Shown here piece by piece: positions 17,079 to 26,753 of a DNA stretch of 64,000 nucleotides. Positions within the stretch are counted from its first letter, which is position 1. Each line of letters starts with the position of its first letter. Location: contig NZ_LWAH01000013.1 in assembly GCF_001632285.1 (NCBI RefSeq), positions 248,001 through 312,000 of the forward strand, given 5' to 3'. The notes under the pieces are model-generated. The model did not search any database and was not told the origin of the DNA. It saw only the letters and a program-made list of their open reading frames with translations. This DNA is from Moraxella catarrhalis. Lineage in GTDB: Bacteria > Pseudomonadota > Gammaproteobacteria > Pseudomonadales > Moraxellaceae. The translations under genes and the position numbers were made by a program.

Positions 17079-17132
17079 AGCATAATTTTAATATGTTAGC
17101 AAAAATTTTCATCAAATCCATATGGGTATTTT

Positions 17133-17747
17133 ATGCGTATTGACCACCAACTTGTTGAGCAATGGATAGAACCTAATAGTCGTGTACTGGATTTAGGATG
17201 CGGTGATGGAACGCTGCTTGAACATCTTCAAAAGCATTTAGGCGTCACAGGTTATGGGCTTGAAATTGATGAATATAAAATCAATCAAGCCATTGCCAAA
17301 GGTTTAAATATCATTGAACAAAATCTCAATGATGGCTTGGCACGCTTTGCTGATAATAGCTTTGATACGGTCGTCATGGCTCGTGCGTTACAAGCAGTCA
17401 AGGCCCCAGACCAGCTATTGATTGATATGCTCAGAGTCGCCAAAGAAGGCATTGTCACTTTTCCAAATTTTGCCTATTGGCAAAACCGTATGTATTTGGG
17501 CATCAAAGGTATGATGCCGATATCAGACACTCTACCCCATGAATGGTATAATACCCCCAATATTCATCTATGTACTTTTAAGGATTTTGAACAATTGTGC
17601 GATAAAAATAACATTCGCATTCTAGACACAGTTGCCATTAGCGATAAGCCAAATCCAAAATTACCTCCAGTGCTATTAAATCATATGGTCAAGCGTATTC
17701 CAAATCTGCTGGCAGATGTTGCCGTTTATCATATTGCCAAGTACTAA
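17133..17747 (+). CDS. metW: MetW methionine biosynthesis protein
   Basis: 204 residues of the MetW family, SAM-methyltransferase-like. The SAM loop VLDLGCGDGTLLEHL is at about 19-33 and a family-specific FPNFAYWQNRMYLGIKG at about 110-126. MetW is usually paired with MetX and is thought to be needed for its acyltransferase activity. Here the two genes are adjacent and colinear. Confidence 0.93.
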   Translation: MRIDHQLVEQWIEPNSRVLDLGCGDGTLLEHLQKHLGVTGYGLEIDEYKINQAIAKGLNIIEQNLNDGLARFADNSFDTVVMARALQAVKAPDQLLIDMLRVAKEGIVTFPNFAYWQNRMYLGIKGMMPISDTLPHEWYNTPNIHLCTFKDFEQLCDKNNIRILDTVAISDKPNPKLPPVLLNHMVKRIPNLLADVAVYHIAKY

Positions 17748-18034
17748 GGTATCGCTGACTGTTGAGCAAGCACATTCACCTAGCGATATGAATTGATGAT
17801 ATTATGCAACTTTCTGTTACCCTTTGTTTACTGATATGATGATATAAATACATTATACTAAGTGGTTGAATTCATTCATAATATGCCATGCCATAGACCG
17901 TATAAATATCATTGAATATCATATATGAACGGTATGGATGTATTATTTGGTTTTATCTGTAAATACTTCCGACAGTCAGCATCATATGACTTTGGGAGAC
18001 TTTACAAAGCTTTCACACACCAAAGGACATCGCC

Positions 18035-18604
18035 ATGAAACTGCTTAAAATCACCTTATTTGCCAGCATATTGGGCAGTGCCACTTTCAGTCATTCTCTA
18101 TCCGCCATTGCTAACACTCGCTTTGAAACAATCGATATCACAACCTTGACCAATCAAGCCGCTCGTGGTGATTATCATGCCCAGTTTTTTCTTGCCAAAC
18201 GCTTGCAAAAAGGAGAAGGTGTTACCAAAGACGCCTCAAAAGCTGTTTATTGGTATACCCGTGCCGCCGAAAAAAATATTGCTCCAGCTCAGCTCAATCT
18301 TGGCATCATGTATTTGCGTGGAGAAGGTGTTAGAGCCGATATAGCCACAGGCCGAGCTTGGCTTGAGAAAGCAGCCAATTTGGGGGATAATCGTGCCAGC
18401 TATGCTTTGGCAATGATTGATGAGCAGCAACAACGCTTGGTTGATGCTTATAAATGGTATGATTTATCCGCTCGTGAGGGTATGCTTGATGATAATGTAC
18501 GCAATCGTGCTAAGGTTAAAGTCAGCCAGCTTGCTCTGAATTTATCCTCCAGTGAAATCGAATCTGCCAAACGCAGTGCCAATGCGTGGTTTTTAAATCA
18601 GTAA
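18035..18604 (+). CDS. Secreted Sel1-repeat protein
   Basis: 189 residues. An N-terminal signal peptide ends near LSAIA-NTR. It is followed by three to four Sel1/TPR-like repeats (AARGDYHAQFFLAKRLQKG, APAQLNLGIMYLRGEGV, ASYALAMIDEQQQ), which form a helical scaffold for protein binding. It stands alone with AAGGACA upstream of the ATG and a strong terminator after it. Likely periplasmic; partner unknown. Confidence 0.85.
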   Translation: MKLLKITLFASILGSATFSHSLSAIANTRFETIDITTLTNQAARGDYHAQFFLAKRLQKGEGVTKDASKAVYWYTRAAEKNIAPAQLNLGIMYLRGEGVRADIATGRAWLEKAANLGDNRASYALAMIDEQQQRLVDAYKWYDLSAREGMLDDNVRNRAKVKVSQLALNLSSSEIESAKRSANAWFLNQ

Positions 18605-18624
18605 TGATTTAATTTTATCATTAT

Positions 18625-18656
18625 AGCCAATCAATATGATACGATTGGCTTTTTTT
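18625..18656 (+). terminator. Terminator of the Sel1 gene
   Basis: AGCCAATC / GATTGGCT stem (18625-18632, 18643-18650) followed by seven T. Confidence 0.85.
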
Positions 18657-18681
18657 ATCGTTTTTATCCACTCATACCCAT

Positions 18682-18712
18682 AAAAAGAACACCCAAGCGT
18701 GCTTGAGTGTTC
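18682..18712 (-). terminator. Terminator of copB
   Basis: GAACACCCAAGC (18687-18698) with GCTTGAGTGTTC (18701-18712), one wobble pair, and an A run at 18682-18686 that gives the U tract on the minus strand. Confidence 0.8.
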
Positions 18713-18739
18713 AGTATTATACCGATAAATCGGCAAGTA

Positions 18740-21016
18740 TTAGTAAGTGAAGTTCACGCCAACACGGAAATCACGACCTGCCCCAGGTAAGGTATCTATG
18801 GAAGCACGCTGAGTGTGTGGGCGATAGTTTTTATTAAAGACATTATTCACCGCAAAGTTTACATTCACCTTATCATTGCCATAAGGCTTCCAGTTGGCAT
18901 AGATGTCACTGACATTATAGCCTTCACGGTTAAGTTTGCTAACTTCACCACTTATGATGGATGTGTCTTTGGCATCTACCCCTTCAACCAAGGTGTGTCT
19001 CACACCAAGCTCTACGCTTGGGTTTGGCAGGCGATAGGCGACATCTGCTGTCCATGTACGACCTGTACGCACGGCATATTCAGGGTTACCGTCAAATTTG
19101 ACATTGTGCATGGTTGGTTTGCTGTAAGCAACGCCAGCACGCGCACGCCACGCACCTTCGGTATAGCCTACGCCCAGCTCATAACCGTGGTTGGTTTGAT
19201 GACCTTGGTTACCAAGTGTTGGTACTTTAATAGGCTTACCATTAGCATCTGTTGTACCATGACGAACTGCATCAGCGGTGGCTCTGGCATTATCCACACG
19301 CTGCCAAAAATAGCTGCCAAAGGCGGTATATGGTCCATTATTATAGTTAAAACCGATCTCGGTATTGCGTGCTTTTTCTGCTTTTGCATTGTCATCAATA
19401 CTGATCACACCACCACGATAACCACGGCTTAGGATGGCATCAGCAAAGCGTGGGCTACGAGTGGCATAGATTAGGTTACCACTGACGCTAAGATTAGGAT
19501 TGACATCATAAATCACCCCAAAGCTTGGGTTGATGTCGGTTTTTCCAACCTTTTTACCGTCCATGGCTTTAAAGTCAAAACGGTCAACACGCACGCCTGT
19601 ATTGATGGTAAAGTCATTAATTTGGTTAATCGCTTCTAGATAAATACCAGCATCGGTTTTTTCTTGATGCACCACACCAGGTTTTAGACTTCTGGGCGGT
19701 ACGGCTTCTTGATGGCGATAGTTGATGCCATATTTTAATAAAGTATGGTCAACACCAAAGCCTTTTAATAGACCGTGGTTAAACTCAGTGTCAAAGTTAA
19801 TATTTGCCCCTTTGGCTACCACATGCATGTTTGATGGCGTATCAACATTATCTATTATCTCTTTGGGCACATCTTTGGTGATATAGGTGTTACCTTGATC
19901 GCTAGAAGAGTTGCGTCCATGTTCTAACTTATAGACATTGGCAGTAACTTCATTTGCAAAACCAAGGTTTTTACCTGTCCATTCAAGGTTGGTTAACTTT
20001 TGGTAGGTTTCACGCTGAGTTGGGTTGTTCCTATCTAAATCAGCCACCAATTTACCATTGGCATCAACCACATTATACTTTTTACCATCTGGTGTTTTAC
20101 TGCCAAGTTTGTAACCCTTGCCTGCATATTTGTTATCTAACTCTGCCTGAAGCTGTTCGTCAGTACGTTTTTTCTTATCTTTTTCTATATCTAGCGTCAA
20201 GGCACGATTGGCGAAGTCAAACTCTTCACGCACGCCACGAATGCCTTTATGAACTTCATTTAGATGGCTGACCACAAATCGATGATCGCCAGCAGTTAGC
20301 CCTGCCTTGACAAGGTAACTGGATTTATCCAAGGCACTTCTTGTAACCACATCATTGCCCAACAGATTGGTGTACCCTTTACCGCCTTTATAGTCGCTGT
20401 CATTTACTTGATTATAAGAGACAAGGGCATCTACCTGACCAAATCCTGTCTGTGCTTTACCAAAGGCACTGCCATGATAAGAATGACCTTTGTTGGTTGA
20501 TAAGCCTGCACCAACTTTAAAGCCATAATCTTTGTCGCTGTTTCTTAAAAGCTCATCAGCATCTAAGGTTTTGGTAACAATCGCACCATTGGTTGCCCCA
20601 ATGCCTGCACTGGCAAAGCCCGCCCCTTTTTGTACCGAAACGACTTTGACCATCTGGGGGTCTAGCATAAAGCGACCTTGGTGGTAGTGTAATTGACCAT
20701 CTTGATAAGCGTTGTCAATTTTTAGGTCAATGGCATTATGACCCATGCCACGAATGCTGATAAATTGAGAAGTACCATTACCACCGCCAAAACCGATGGC
20801 AGGTTCATCTTGTAACAAACCACGCAAATCTGTAGCCGTGCTTTCGTCTTTTTCTCGTAAGGTAACAACATTGGTTTTAATTTTTGCACCTTGGCGATCA
20901 CTGACCACTGTATCGCCTGCCAAGACAACCTTAGGCTGGCTAACAGCTGCAAAAGCAGTGGTTGTAAAAGCGGCACTCACCGCCAATGTCAGCGGTAATA
21001 ATTGAAACTTATTCAT
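18740..21016 (-). CDS. copB: TonB-dependent outer-membrane receptor, CopB (FrpB/FetA family)
   Basis: 758 residues from the ATG at 21016, chosen because MNKFQLLPLTLAVSAAFTTT starts a good signal peptide ending near AFA; a longer frame runs to 21061. The plug domain has ISIRGMGHNAIDLKIDNAYQ and YHQGRFMLDPQMVKVVSVQKG. A 22-strand barrel follows, and the protein ends in FRVGVNFTY with the terminal aromatic residue of outer-membrane proteins. The sequence is of the FrpB/FetA iron-uptake type, and CopB of M. catarrhalis is the known member of this size. The promoter has a Fur-like site, fitting iron repression. Confidence 0.88.
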   Translation of the reverse strand: MNKFQLLPLTLAVSAAFTTTAFAAVSQPKVVLAGDTVVSDRQGAKIKTNVVTLREKDESTATDLRGLLQDEPAIGFGGGNGTSQFISIRGMGHNAIDLKIDNAYQDGQLHYHQGRFMLDPQMVKVVSVQKGAGFASAGIGATNGAIVTKTLDADELLRNSDKDYGFKVGAGLSTNKGHSYHGSAFGKAQTGFGQVDALVSYNQVNDSDYKGGKGYTNLLGNDVVTRSALDKSSYLVKAGLTAGDHRFVVSHLNEVHKGIRGVREEFDFANRALTLDIEKDKKKRTDEQLQAELDNKYAGKGYKLGSKTPDGKKYNVVDANGKLVADLDRNNPTQRETYQKLTNLEWTGKNLGFANEVTANVYKLEHGRNSSSDQGNTYITKDVPKEIIDNVDTPSNMHVVAKGANINFDTEFNHGLLKGFGVDHTLLKYGINYRHQEAVPPRSLKPGVVHQEKTDAGIYLEAINQINDFTINTGVRVDRFDFKAMDGKKVGKTDINPSFGVIYDVNPNLSVSGNLIYATRSPRFADAILSRGYRGGVISIDDNAKAEKARNTEIGFNYNNGPYTAFGSYFWQRVDNARATADAVRHGTTDANGKPIKVPTLGNQGHQTNHGYELGVGYTEGAWRARAGVAYSKPTMHNVKFDGNPEYAVRTGRTWTADVAYRLPNPSVELGVRHTLVEGVDAKDTSIISGEVSKLNREGYNVSDIYANWKPYGNDKVNVNFAVNNVFNKNYRPHTQRASIDTLPGAGRDFRVGVNFTY

Positions 21017-21148
21017 AATAACTCCGATTATGAGGCTTGAAATCAAATTTGTTTTTGTCAAATTATCCCTTGCTCATCTACTTACTAAAATCAACGAAAA
21101 TACCGCCAAAAATGATAAATAAGAAAAAATAGCAAGGTACAAGTAAGA

Positions 21149-21177
21149 ATTTTATCAAAAAAAATTTTTCTTGTAAA
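21149..21177 (-). promoter_or_regulatory. copB promoter
   Basis: On the minus strand TTTACA (21172-21177), a 17-base spacer and TAAAAT (21149-21154), about 130 bp upstream of the copB ATG. Confidence 0.6.
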
Positions 21178-21193
21178 TGATAATTGATATTAT
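21175..21193 (-). promoter_or_regulatory. Fur-like operator over the copB -35 region
   Basis: AAATGATAATTGATATTAT holds GATAAT and GATATT hexamers close together, as in Fur boxes, and overlaps the -35 box. The match to the 19-bp consensus is partial. The rest of 21194-21375 shows only AT-rich sequence. Confidence 0.5.
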
Positions 21194-21375
21194 TGGTTAA
21201 AATAAATCAGAATTATTGTTATTTATTTTCATAATTTCATCTAATCGCTTGATTTTGAAAACTTTAAATTAATATTCTGTTATTTTTAGCCATTATCTAA
21301 ATTAAAAATCTAAATTAAAAGCATTTTAAAAATATGACAATAAATCATGTGTCAGTTTATTTTTTATGCTCTAAA

Positions 21376-21403
21376 AAGCACCCACCCTATCTAATGAGTG
21401 CTT
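21376..21403 (-). terminator. Probable terminator of guaB
   Basis: AAGCAC / GTGCTT outer stem, extended to 9 bp with one wobble pair, followed on the minus strand by five T, directly after the guaB stop. Confidence 0.6.
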
Positions 21404-21422
21404 GTATTTGCTATTAATAGAG

Positions 21423-22895
21423 TTAATTTTGGCGATAATTGGGTGCTTCTTTGGTAATCTGTACATCGTGTACATGCGATTCCTTCATGCCTGCGGAAGT
21501 CACTTTGACAAAGCTGGTATTCTTACGCATCTGTTCGATGGTCTGGCAACCTGTATAACCCATGGATGATCTTAGACCGCCTGCCAATTGACCGATGATG
21601 CCTGCCACAGGGCCTTTATAAGGAACACGGCCTTCGATACCCTCTGGAACCAGTTTTTCAACACCATCTTTGGCATCTTGAAAATAACGATCCGATGAGC
21701 CATTTTGACCAGACATTGCCCCCAAACTACCCATACCACGATAAGCCTTATAATAACGACCTTGGAATAATTCCACCTCACCAGGTGCTTCTTCGGTACC
21801 TGCCAACAAGCTACCCACCATAATACATGAAGCGCCTGCTGCGATGGCTTTGGCGATATCACCCGAAAAACGAATACCGCCATCGGCAATCAAAGGAATG
21901 CGATCTTTTAACGCACTTGCCACACTATCAATGGCACTTATCTGCGGGACGCCAATGCCTGCAACAATACGGGTTGTACAAATAGAACCAGGACCAATAC
22001 CCACTTTAACAGCATCTGCCCCTACATCTAACAGTGCCAAAGCAGCATCACCTGTTGCGATATTACCCCCAATGACTTGGATATTAGGGTAGTTTTTCTT
22101 AATCCACGCCACACGATCGATCACACCCTTGGAATGACCATGTGCGGTATCTACGATAATCACATCGGCTTGTGCATCGATCAATGCTTCAACACGCGCT
22201 TGGGTATCGGCACCAGTACCAACTGCCGCACCAACCAGCAGGTGACCTTTACTGTCTTTGGCGGCATTCGGGTTATTTTCTGCTTTAGAAAAATCATTAA
22301 CGGTAATCAACCCCTTAAGCTGATAATCATCATCAATCACCACCACTTTTTCAATACGGTGGCGATGTAACAGCTCTTTGATACGCTCTTGGGTTTCACC
22401 TTCTTTAACAGTCACAAGCTTATCTTTTGGGGTCATCACATTGGCGACTGGCTGAGATAAATTGGTCTCAAAACGCAAATCACGATGAGTGACAATACCC
22501 ACAACCTTATTAGTGCCTGCTTCAACGACTGGTACGCCACTGATTTTATGCTCACGCGTCAAGGCAAGCAAATCGCCAACCGTTGCATCGGCGGTAACAG
22601 TAATCGGATCTGCCACCGTACCTGCTTCAAACTTTTTCACATGGCGGACACGGCGTGCTTGGTGAGCGATATCCATATTTTTATGAATGATACCCATGCC
22701 ACCTAGCTGAGCCATCGCAATTGCCATTTTTGATTCGGTGACGGTATCCATGGCAGCAGAAATAATGGGCAAATTAATGGTAATATCTTTGGTTAAGCGA
22801 GTGGTTAGGGAAGTTTGTTTTGGGAGAACTTCAGAATAGGCGGGCAAAAGCAAGACATCATCAAATGTCAAAGCATCATAGGCAATGCGTAGCAT
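21423..22895 (-). CDS. guaB: IMP dehydrogenase
   Basis: 490 residues. Oxidises IMP to XMP with NAD, the committed step to GMP. The catalytic-loop GPGSICTTR (Cys at about 303), [10 protein letters not shown] and [16 protein letters not shown] are diagnostic, and two CBS domains (about 95-205; [26 protein letters not shown]) form the regulatory Bateman module. Normal length. Own promoter about 80 bp upstream. Confidence 0.97.
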   Translation of the reverse strand: MLRIAYDALTFDDVLLLPAYSEVLPKQTSLTTRLTKDITINLPIISAAMDTVTESKMAIAMAQLGGMGIIHKNMDIAHQARRVRHVKKFEAGTVADPITVTADATVGDLLALTREHKISGVPVVEAGTNKVVGIVTHRDLRFETNLSQPVANVMTPKDKLVTVKEGETQERIKELLHRHRIEKVVVIDDDYQLKGLITVNDFSKAENNPNAAKDSKGHLLVGAAVGTGADTQARVEALIDAQADVIIVDTAHGHSKGVIDRVAWIKKNYPNIQVIGGNIATGDAALALLDVGADAVKVGIGPGSICTTRIVAGIGVPQISAIDSVASALKDRIPLIADGGIRFSGDIAKAIAAGASCIMVGSLLAGTEEAPGEVELFQGRYYKAYRGMGSLGAMSGQNGSSDRYFQDAKDGVEKLVPEGIEGRVPYKGPVAGIIGQLAGGLRSSMGYTGCQTIEQMRKNTSFVKVTSAGMKESHVHDVQITKEAPNYRQN

Positions 22896-22975
22896 AGGTT
22901 ATTTCCTGTATGAGCGCCTAATTGGGCTTTAAATCGAGTGATAAAACACCAAAGGCAGGTTTGAAATAACGCCGT

Positions 22976-23005
22976 ATTGTATCAAATAATTATGACAATT
23001 TGCAA
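22976..23005 (-). promoter_or_regulatory. guaB promoter
   Basis: On the minus strand TTGCAA (23000-23005), an 18-base spacer and TACAAT (22976-22981). No purine-type riboswitch structure was seen between it and guaB. Confidence 0.5.
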
Positions 23006-23154
23006 GTCAGATGATGCGATTATTTAAAATAAAATAAGTTAAGTTATTATCAATTTATTATAAATGTAATATGAATAATAATCCAATGCGATAAAACCAA
23101 AACAAACCACAGTAAAAATTAACGCTGTCATTTAAACAAATATCTTGAAATATC

Positions 23155-23184
23155 TTGGTAGCAATGGCCATTTTTTGGTATAAT
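23155..23184 (+). promoter_or_regulatory. Promoter of the dsbC-like gene
   Basis: TTGGTA (23155-23160), an 18-base spacer and a perfect TATAAT (23179-23184), giving a leader of about 180 bases before 23369. Between 23006 and 23154 I see only AT-rich sequence. Confidence 0.55.
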
Positions 23185-23368
23185 TTTTTGAGATTATCTA
23201 TTTTAGTTAAGCCAATGACTTTTGGGATATGATGATTAAGATGTCAATACTTCATAACTTCATGCAACAGCCATTTTAATCATCAAAGGCAAGTCGCTCA
23301 ATGACTGATAAATCATTGATACCACACTCTCAAACCACCATTTTTATCACTTTTAGGCTGTTAAAACC

Positions 23369-24172
23369 ATGCGTCAAATTTTTATGCACCGATTATTACC
23401 GCCAACACTGATGGCAAGCTTTTTATTATTAAGCGCCTGCAGCTCTGGCAATTCTCATGCCAAAGATACCTCTAATGCCAGCCAGCCAACAACCCAAACT
23501 TCTTCTCAAAGCGATACCACGCTTGTCAAGACGCTCCAAGATAATTTGACCCAAGCAGGGGTTGATATCACTGTGACAAATGCCCTGCCAACAACCATGC
23601 CTGATATCTATTGGGTCAGCTTTGAAAATGCCCCTGCAATGTTCACAGATAAATCGGGTGAATATTTAATTCAAGGGCAAATTGTCAAATTAAGTGGTGA
23701 TTATCCGACAGATATTACCGCTGACATTCAGTCATCTTTGGCCAAAGAAACCTTAGCCAAAGCCAATACTGATGATATGATTATTTACCCTGCAACCAGT
23801 CAGCATAAAGCATCTATTTATGTTTTTAGCGACCCAACTTGCCACTACTGCCGAATGCTACACAAGGATATCAAGCAGCTCAATGCTGGCGGTATTGAGG
23901 TGCGTTATTTGGCGTGGCCACGCTCAGAACAAGACATACCGCTCACCGAAGCAATTTGGTGCAGCCAAGACCGAAAAGCAGCCTTAACAGCAGCTAAGCT
24001 TGGTCAAACTGTCCATGCCAAGCATTGTAAAAACCCTGTTCAAGAACATTTGGCATTAGGGCGTAGTTTGGGCGTATCAGGCACGCCTGCTGTTTTTGCC
24101 GAATCTGGCAGGCAGATTGGTGGCTATATGCCTGCCAAAGATCTCATCCATACTGCCATTGAACAACGATAA
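23369..24172 (+). CDS. DsbC-like thiol:disulfide isomerase, probable lipoprotein
   Basis: 267 residues. The signal peptide ends in LLLSACSSG, a good lipobox, so the mature protein is probably lipid-anchored, unusual for DsbC. A DsbC-type N-terminal dimerisation region (about 55-130; IYWVSFENAPAMFTDKSGEYL, IQGQIVKLS) is followed by a thioredoxin domain with SDPTCHYCRML (active CHYC) and a cis-Pro in SGTPAVF. It isomerises wrong disulfides in the periplasm. The segment after the lipobox is a Ser/Thr-rich linker. Confidence 0.88.
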   Translation: MRQIFMHRLLPPTLMASFLLLSACSSGNSHAKDTSNASQPTTQTSSQSDTTLVKTLQDNLTQAGVDITVTNALPTTMPDIYWVSFENAPAMFTDKSGEYLIQGQIVKLSGDYPTDITADIQSSLAKETLAKANTDDMIIYPATSQHKASIYVFSDPTCHYCRMLHKDIKQLNAGGIEVRYLAWPRSEQDIPLTEAIWCSQDRKAALTAAKLGQTVHAKHCKNPVQEHLALGRSLGVSGTPAVFAESGRQIGGYMPAKDLIHTAIEQR

Positions 24173-24547
24173 CTGTCCTGATTGATCAAAAAAGCTGGGG
24201 CGTGCCTACCCTTGATAATATTTTATTAAGTTTTGATAAAAATAAAATTTAATATTATTTATGATGAAAAACGACTAAATTTTATTTTTGTTGTCAATAC
24301 CACAGGTAAGTACACCCTAATACCTAAGGGTAAAAATTAAATCACCAAAAAAAACCTAGCACAAAACACGAACTTATGATAACTTAGGCAATTTATAGAT
24401 TTATCAAAGGTGTTAAAAGGTATTTTTTAATTTGAATAATTTTAATATTGAACATATCAGCACTGATTATAAACGCTTTTTTCAGAGTTTGGTGGTCTTT
24501 TTATCGCCAAATGTATCAAAATTAACATTCCGATAGCGGAGTATTTT
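24173..24547. other. Intergenic stretch between the dsbC-like gene and hom
   Basis: 375 bp of AT-rich sequence. I see no gene, no convincing terminator and no clear promoter; the ribosome site CGGAG lies at its right end before the GTG of hom. Confidence 0.5.
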
Positions 24548-25849
24548 GTGAATAATACCATCAATCTTGCCGTACTGGGTTTGGGTACTGTCGGTACTGG
24601 CGTATTAAACCTTATTAAAGATAATGTCAATGAGCTTGCTCGCCGTAGCGGTCATCAGCTTGTGATAACACACGCAGGGACTCGCCGTCATCGCCATGAT
24701 ATCGACCCAAGTATCAATCAAACTGCTGATTTAATGTCCATTGCAGAGGCGAAGGATGTGGATATCGTGATTGAGGTGATTGGCGGTACAGATATTGCCT
24801 ATGAAGTCATCACGCATGCCATTCGCCACAAAAAACATGTTGTAACCGCCAACAAGGCTTTACTTGCCAAACATGGTAATGAGATTTTTAGATTGGCTGA
24901 AGAGCATGGCGTCCAAGTACGCTATGAAGCGGCTGTTGCAGGTGGTATCCCAATCATCAAAATTGTCCGAGAAGCGTTGGCGGCAAATAAAATTGACTGG
25001 CTCACTGGTATCATCAATGGTACTGGCAACTTTATCATGACAGAGATGCAACAAAAAAATCGTAAATTTGACGAAGTACTTGTTGAAGCTCAAGCGCTTG
25101 GTTATGCAGAAGCTGACCCAACTTTTGATGTTGAAGGGATTGATGCGGCACATAAATTATCCCTATTGGCATCTATCGCCTTTGGTATTCCTGTACAGTT
25201 TGATAAAGTTTATTGCGAAGGCATTACCAAGATCGGCTTACAAGATGTCATCTATGCCAAAGAGCTTGGCTATACGATCAAGCATTTAGGCTTTGCTATC
25301 CGCCGTGATCATGGCATTGAACTTCGTGTTCATCCTACACTTATTCCTTCGCAAGCACTGCTTGCCAATGTTAATGGCGTCAAAAATGCCGTTATGATTG
25401 ATGCTCACCCCTTAGGTCAATCACTGTATTATGGTGATGGTGCAGGTGCAGGTGCAACCGCATCAGCAGTTATGGCTGATGTGATGGATTTGATTTATGT
25501 CATCAATGCCGCCACACCAAGCGATGTACCACATTTGGCATTTATTCCCGAAGAGCTGTCTGATATTGGTATTTTACCTGCCGATGAGATGACATCGGGT
25601 TATTACTTGCGTTTAACGGTCAAAGATGAAGTTGGTGTTTTGGCAGACACAACTCGCATTTTAAGTGATAATGGTATTAATATCGATGCCATTTTACAGC
25701 GTGATGCCCATAAATCAGGCTTAGTACCAGTGATTATTTTAACACTACCTGTCTTAGAAAAACAAATGAATGCCGCTATCCGCCAAATTGAAGCACTCGG
25801 GGCGGTGGTTGAACCTGTTGTGCGTATTCGCCTAGAAAGCTTAGAATAA
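24548..25849 (+). CDS. hom: Homoserine dehydrogenase
   Basis: 433 residues, begins with GTG preceded by GCGGAG. Reduces aspartate semialdehyde to homoserine, feeding threonine and, through metX in this window, methionine. NAD(P) loop GLGTVGTGVLNLI at 12-24; catalytic region NGTGNFIMTEM and GYAEADPTFDVEGIDAAHKL; C-terminal ACT domain (EVGVLADTTRILSDNGINI, about 350-430), which senses end products. Complete and of normal size. Confidence 0.96.
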   Translation: MNNTINLAVLGLGTVGTGVLNLIKDNVNELARRSGHQLVITHAGTRRHRHDIDPSINQTADLMSIAEAKDVDIVIEVIGGTDIAYEVITHAIRHKKHVVTANKALLAKHGNEIFRLAEEHGVQVRYEAAVAGGIPIIKIVREALAANKIDWLTGIINGTGNFIMTEMQQKNRKFDEVLVEAQALGYAEADPTFDVEGIDAAHKLSLLASIAFGIPVQFDKVYCEGITKIGLQDVIYAKELGYTIKHLGFAIRRDHGIELRVHPTLIPSQALLANVNGVKNAVMIDAHPLGQSLYYGDGAGAGATASAVMADVMDLIYVINAATPSDVPHLAFIPEELSDIGILPADEMTSGYYLRLTVKDEVGVLADTTRILSDNGINIDAILQRDAHKSGLVPVIILTLPVLEKQMNAAIRQIEALGAVVEPVVRIRLESLE

Positions 25850-25874
25850 AGCGTGGTTGTCTATTTGCCTTGTA

Positions 25875-25956
25875 AAAAAGATACCAGTCATCTTTTTACA
25901 TTCATTTTTAAGCTTAATATGTCACTTAAATGGCTATTTTTTAAATGGCCATTTTT
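25875..25956 (+). terminator. Two hairpins after hom
   Basis: AAAAAGAT / ATCTTTTT (25875-25897) and then AAATGGC / GCCATTT with a T tract (25928-25956). Either may end hom transcription. Confidence 0.55.
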
Positions 25957-26076
25957 TATCATCATTAAAAAAAATAGATGGTTTGCCTGAAATTTAACAC
26001 GCATCGCCCTAGGCTCATATCGCTATTTTTAATCTTTCATGGTACACTTAAATATTATGTTTAACGATTAACTGAT

Positions 26077-26751
26077 ATGAACAGCCAAGAGATATTAAAA
26101 CAAATTCACCAAACTAAGTTTTTATTGTCCGCTCCCACCTTTAAACTATGCCCTGAAGATACAGGCTTTGAGGTGGCATTTGCTGGCCGCTCCAATGCTG
26201 GTAAATCCTCTGCCATCAATACCATCACACACCAAAAACAACTTGCTCGTTCGTCAAAAACACCAGGACGAACCCAAATGATTAACTTTTTTATGGTGGG
26301 TGATGAACAAGCACGCATCGTGGATTTGCCTGGTTATGGTTATGCCGCTGTACCTGAAAGCATGAAAATCAAATGGCAAAAAGAACTTGAAGACTATCTG
26401 GTATCTCGCCAATCCTTGGCAGGTCTGGTTTTGATGACTGATATCCGCCATCCACTTAAATATTTTGATGAACAAATGTTACACTGGGCAAAAGATGGCA
26501 AATTACCTGTTCATGTTTTACTCACAAAATCTGATAAGCTTAAGCGAGGCGCACAAAAATCCGCCTTGTTAGCAACAAAAAAACAGCTAGAAGTATTGGA
26601 CTTACCTTTTAGTATTCAGTTGTTTTCTGCACTTAAAAAAGAGGGTATGGATGAGCTTGCTTTGGTGCTTGGTGATTGGCTACACCTAACACCTTCTGAC
26701 AAGCATCATCTATCACCCAGCAATACAGATATTTTTGGTGAGAATGAATAA
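26077..26751 (+). CDS. engB: Ribosome-biogenesis GTPase EngB (YsxC/YihA)
   Basis: 224 residues with all G motifs: GRSNAGKSS (G1, about 33-41), GRTQ (G2), DLPGYG (G3), TKSD (G4). EngB is an essential GTPase in assembly of the large ribosomal subunit. Ends 2 bp before rsmI, so the two are probably co-transcribed. The C-terminus has a short polar tail. Confidence 0.96.
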   Translation: MNSQEILKQIHQTKFLLSAPTFKLCPEDTGFEVAFAGRSNAGKSSAINTITHQKQLARSSKTPGRTQMINFFMVGDEQARIVDLPGYGYAAVPESMKIKWQKELEDYLVSRQSLAGLVLMTDIRHPLKYFDEQMLHWAKDGKLPVHVLLTKSDKLKRGAQKSALLATKKQLEVLDLPFSIQLFSALKKEGMDELALVLGDWLHLTPSDKHHLSPSNTDIFGENE

Positions 26752-26753
26752 TC

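Noticed and set aside
23230-23280. 16-codon leader peptide before the dsbC-like gene
   Set aside because: A short ATG frame exists but has no strong ribosome site, no telling codon run and no linked terminator structure.
22896-23368. Purine riboswitch at guaB
   Set aside because: No purine aptamer core is visible; only promoter elements.
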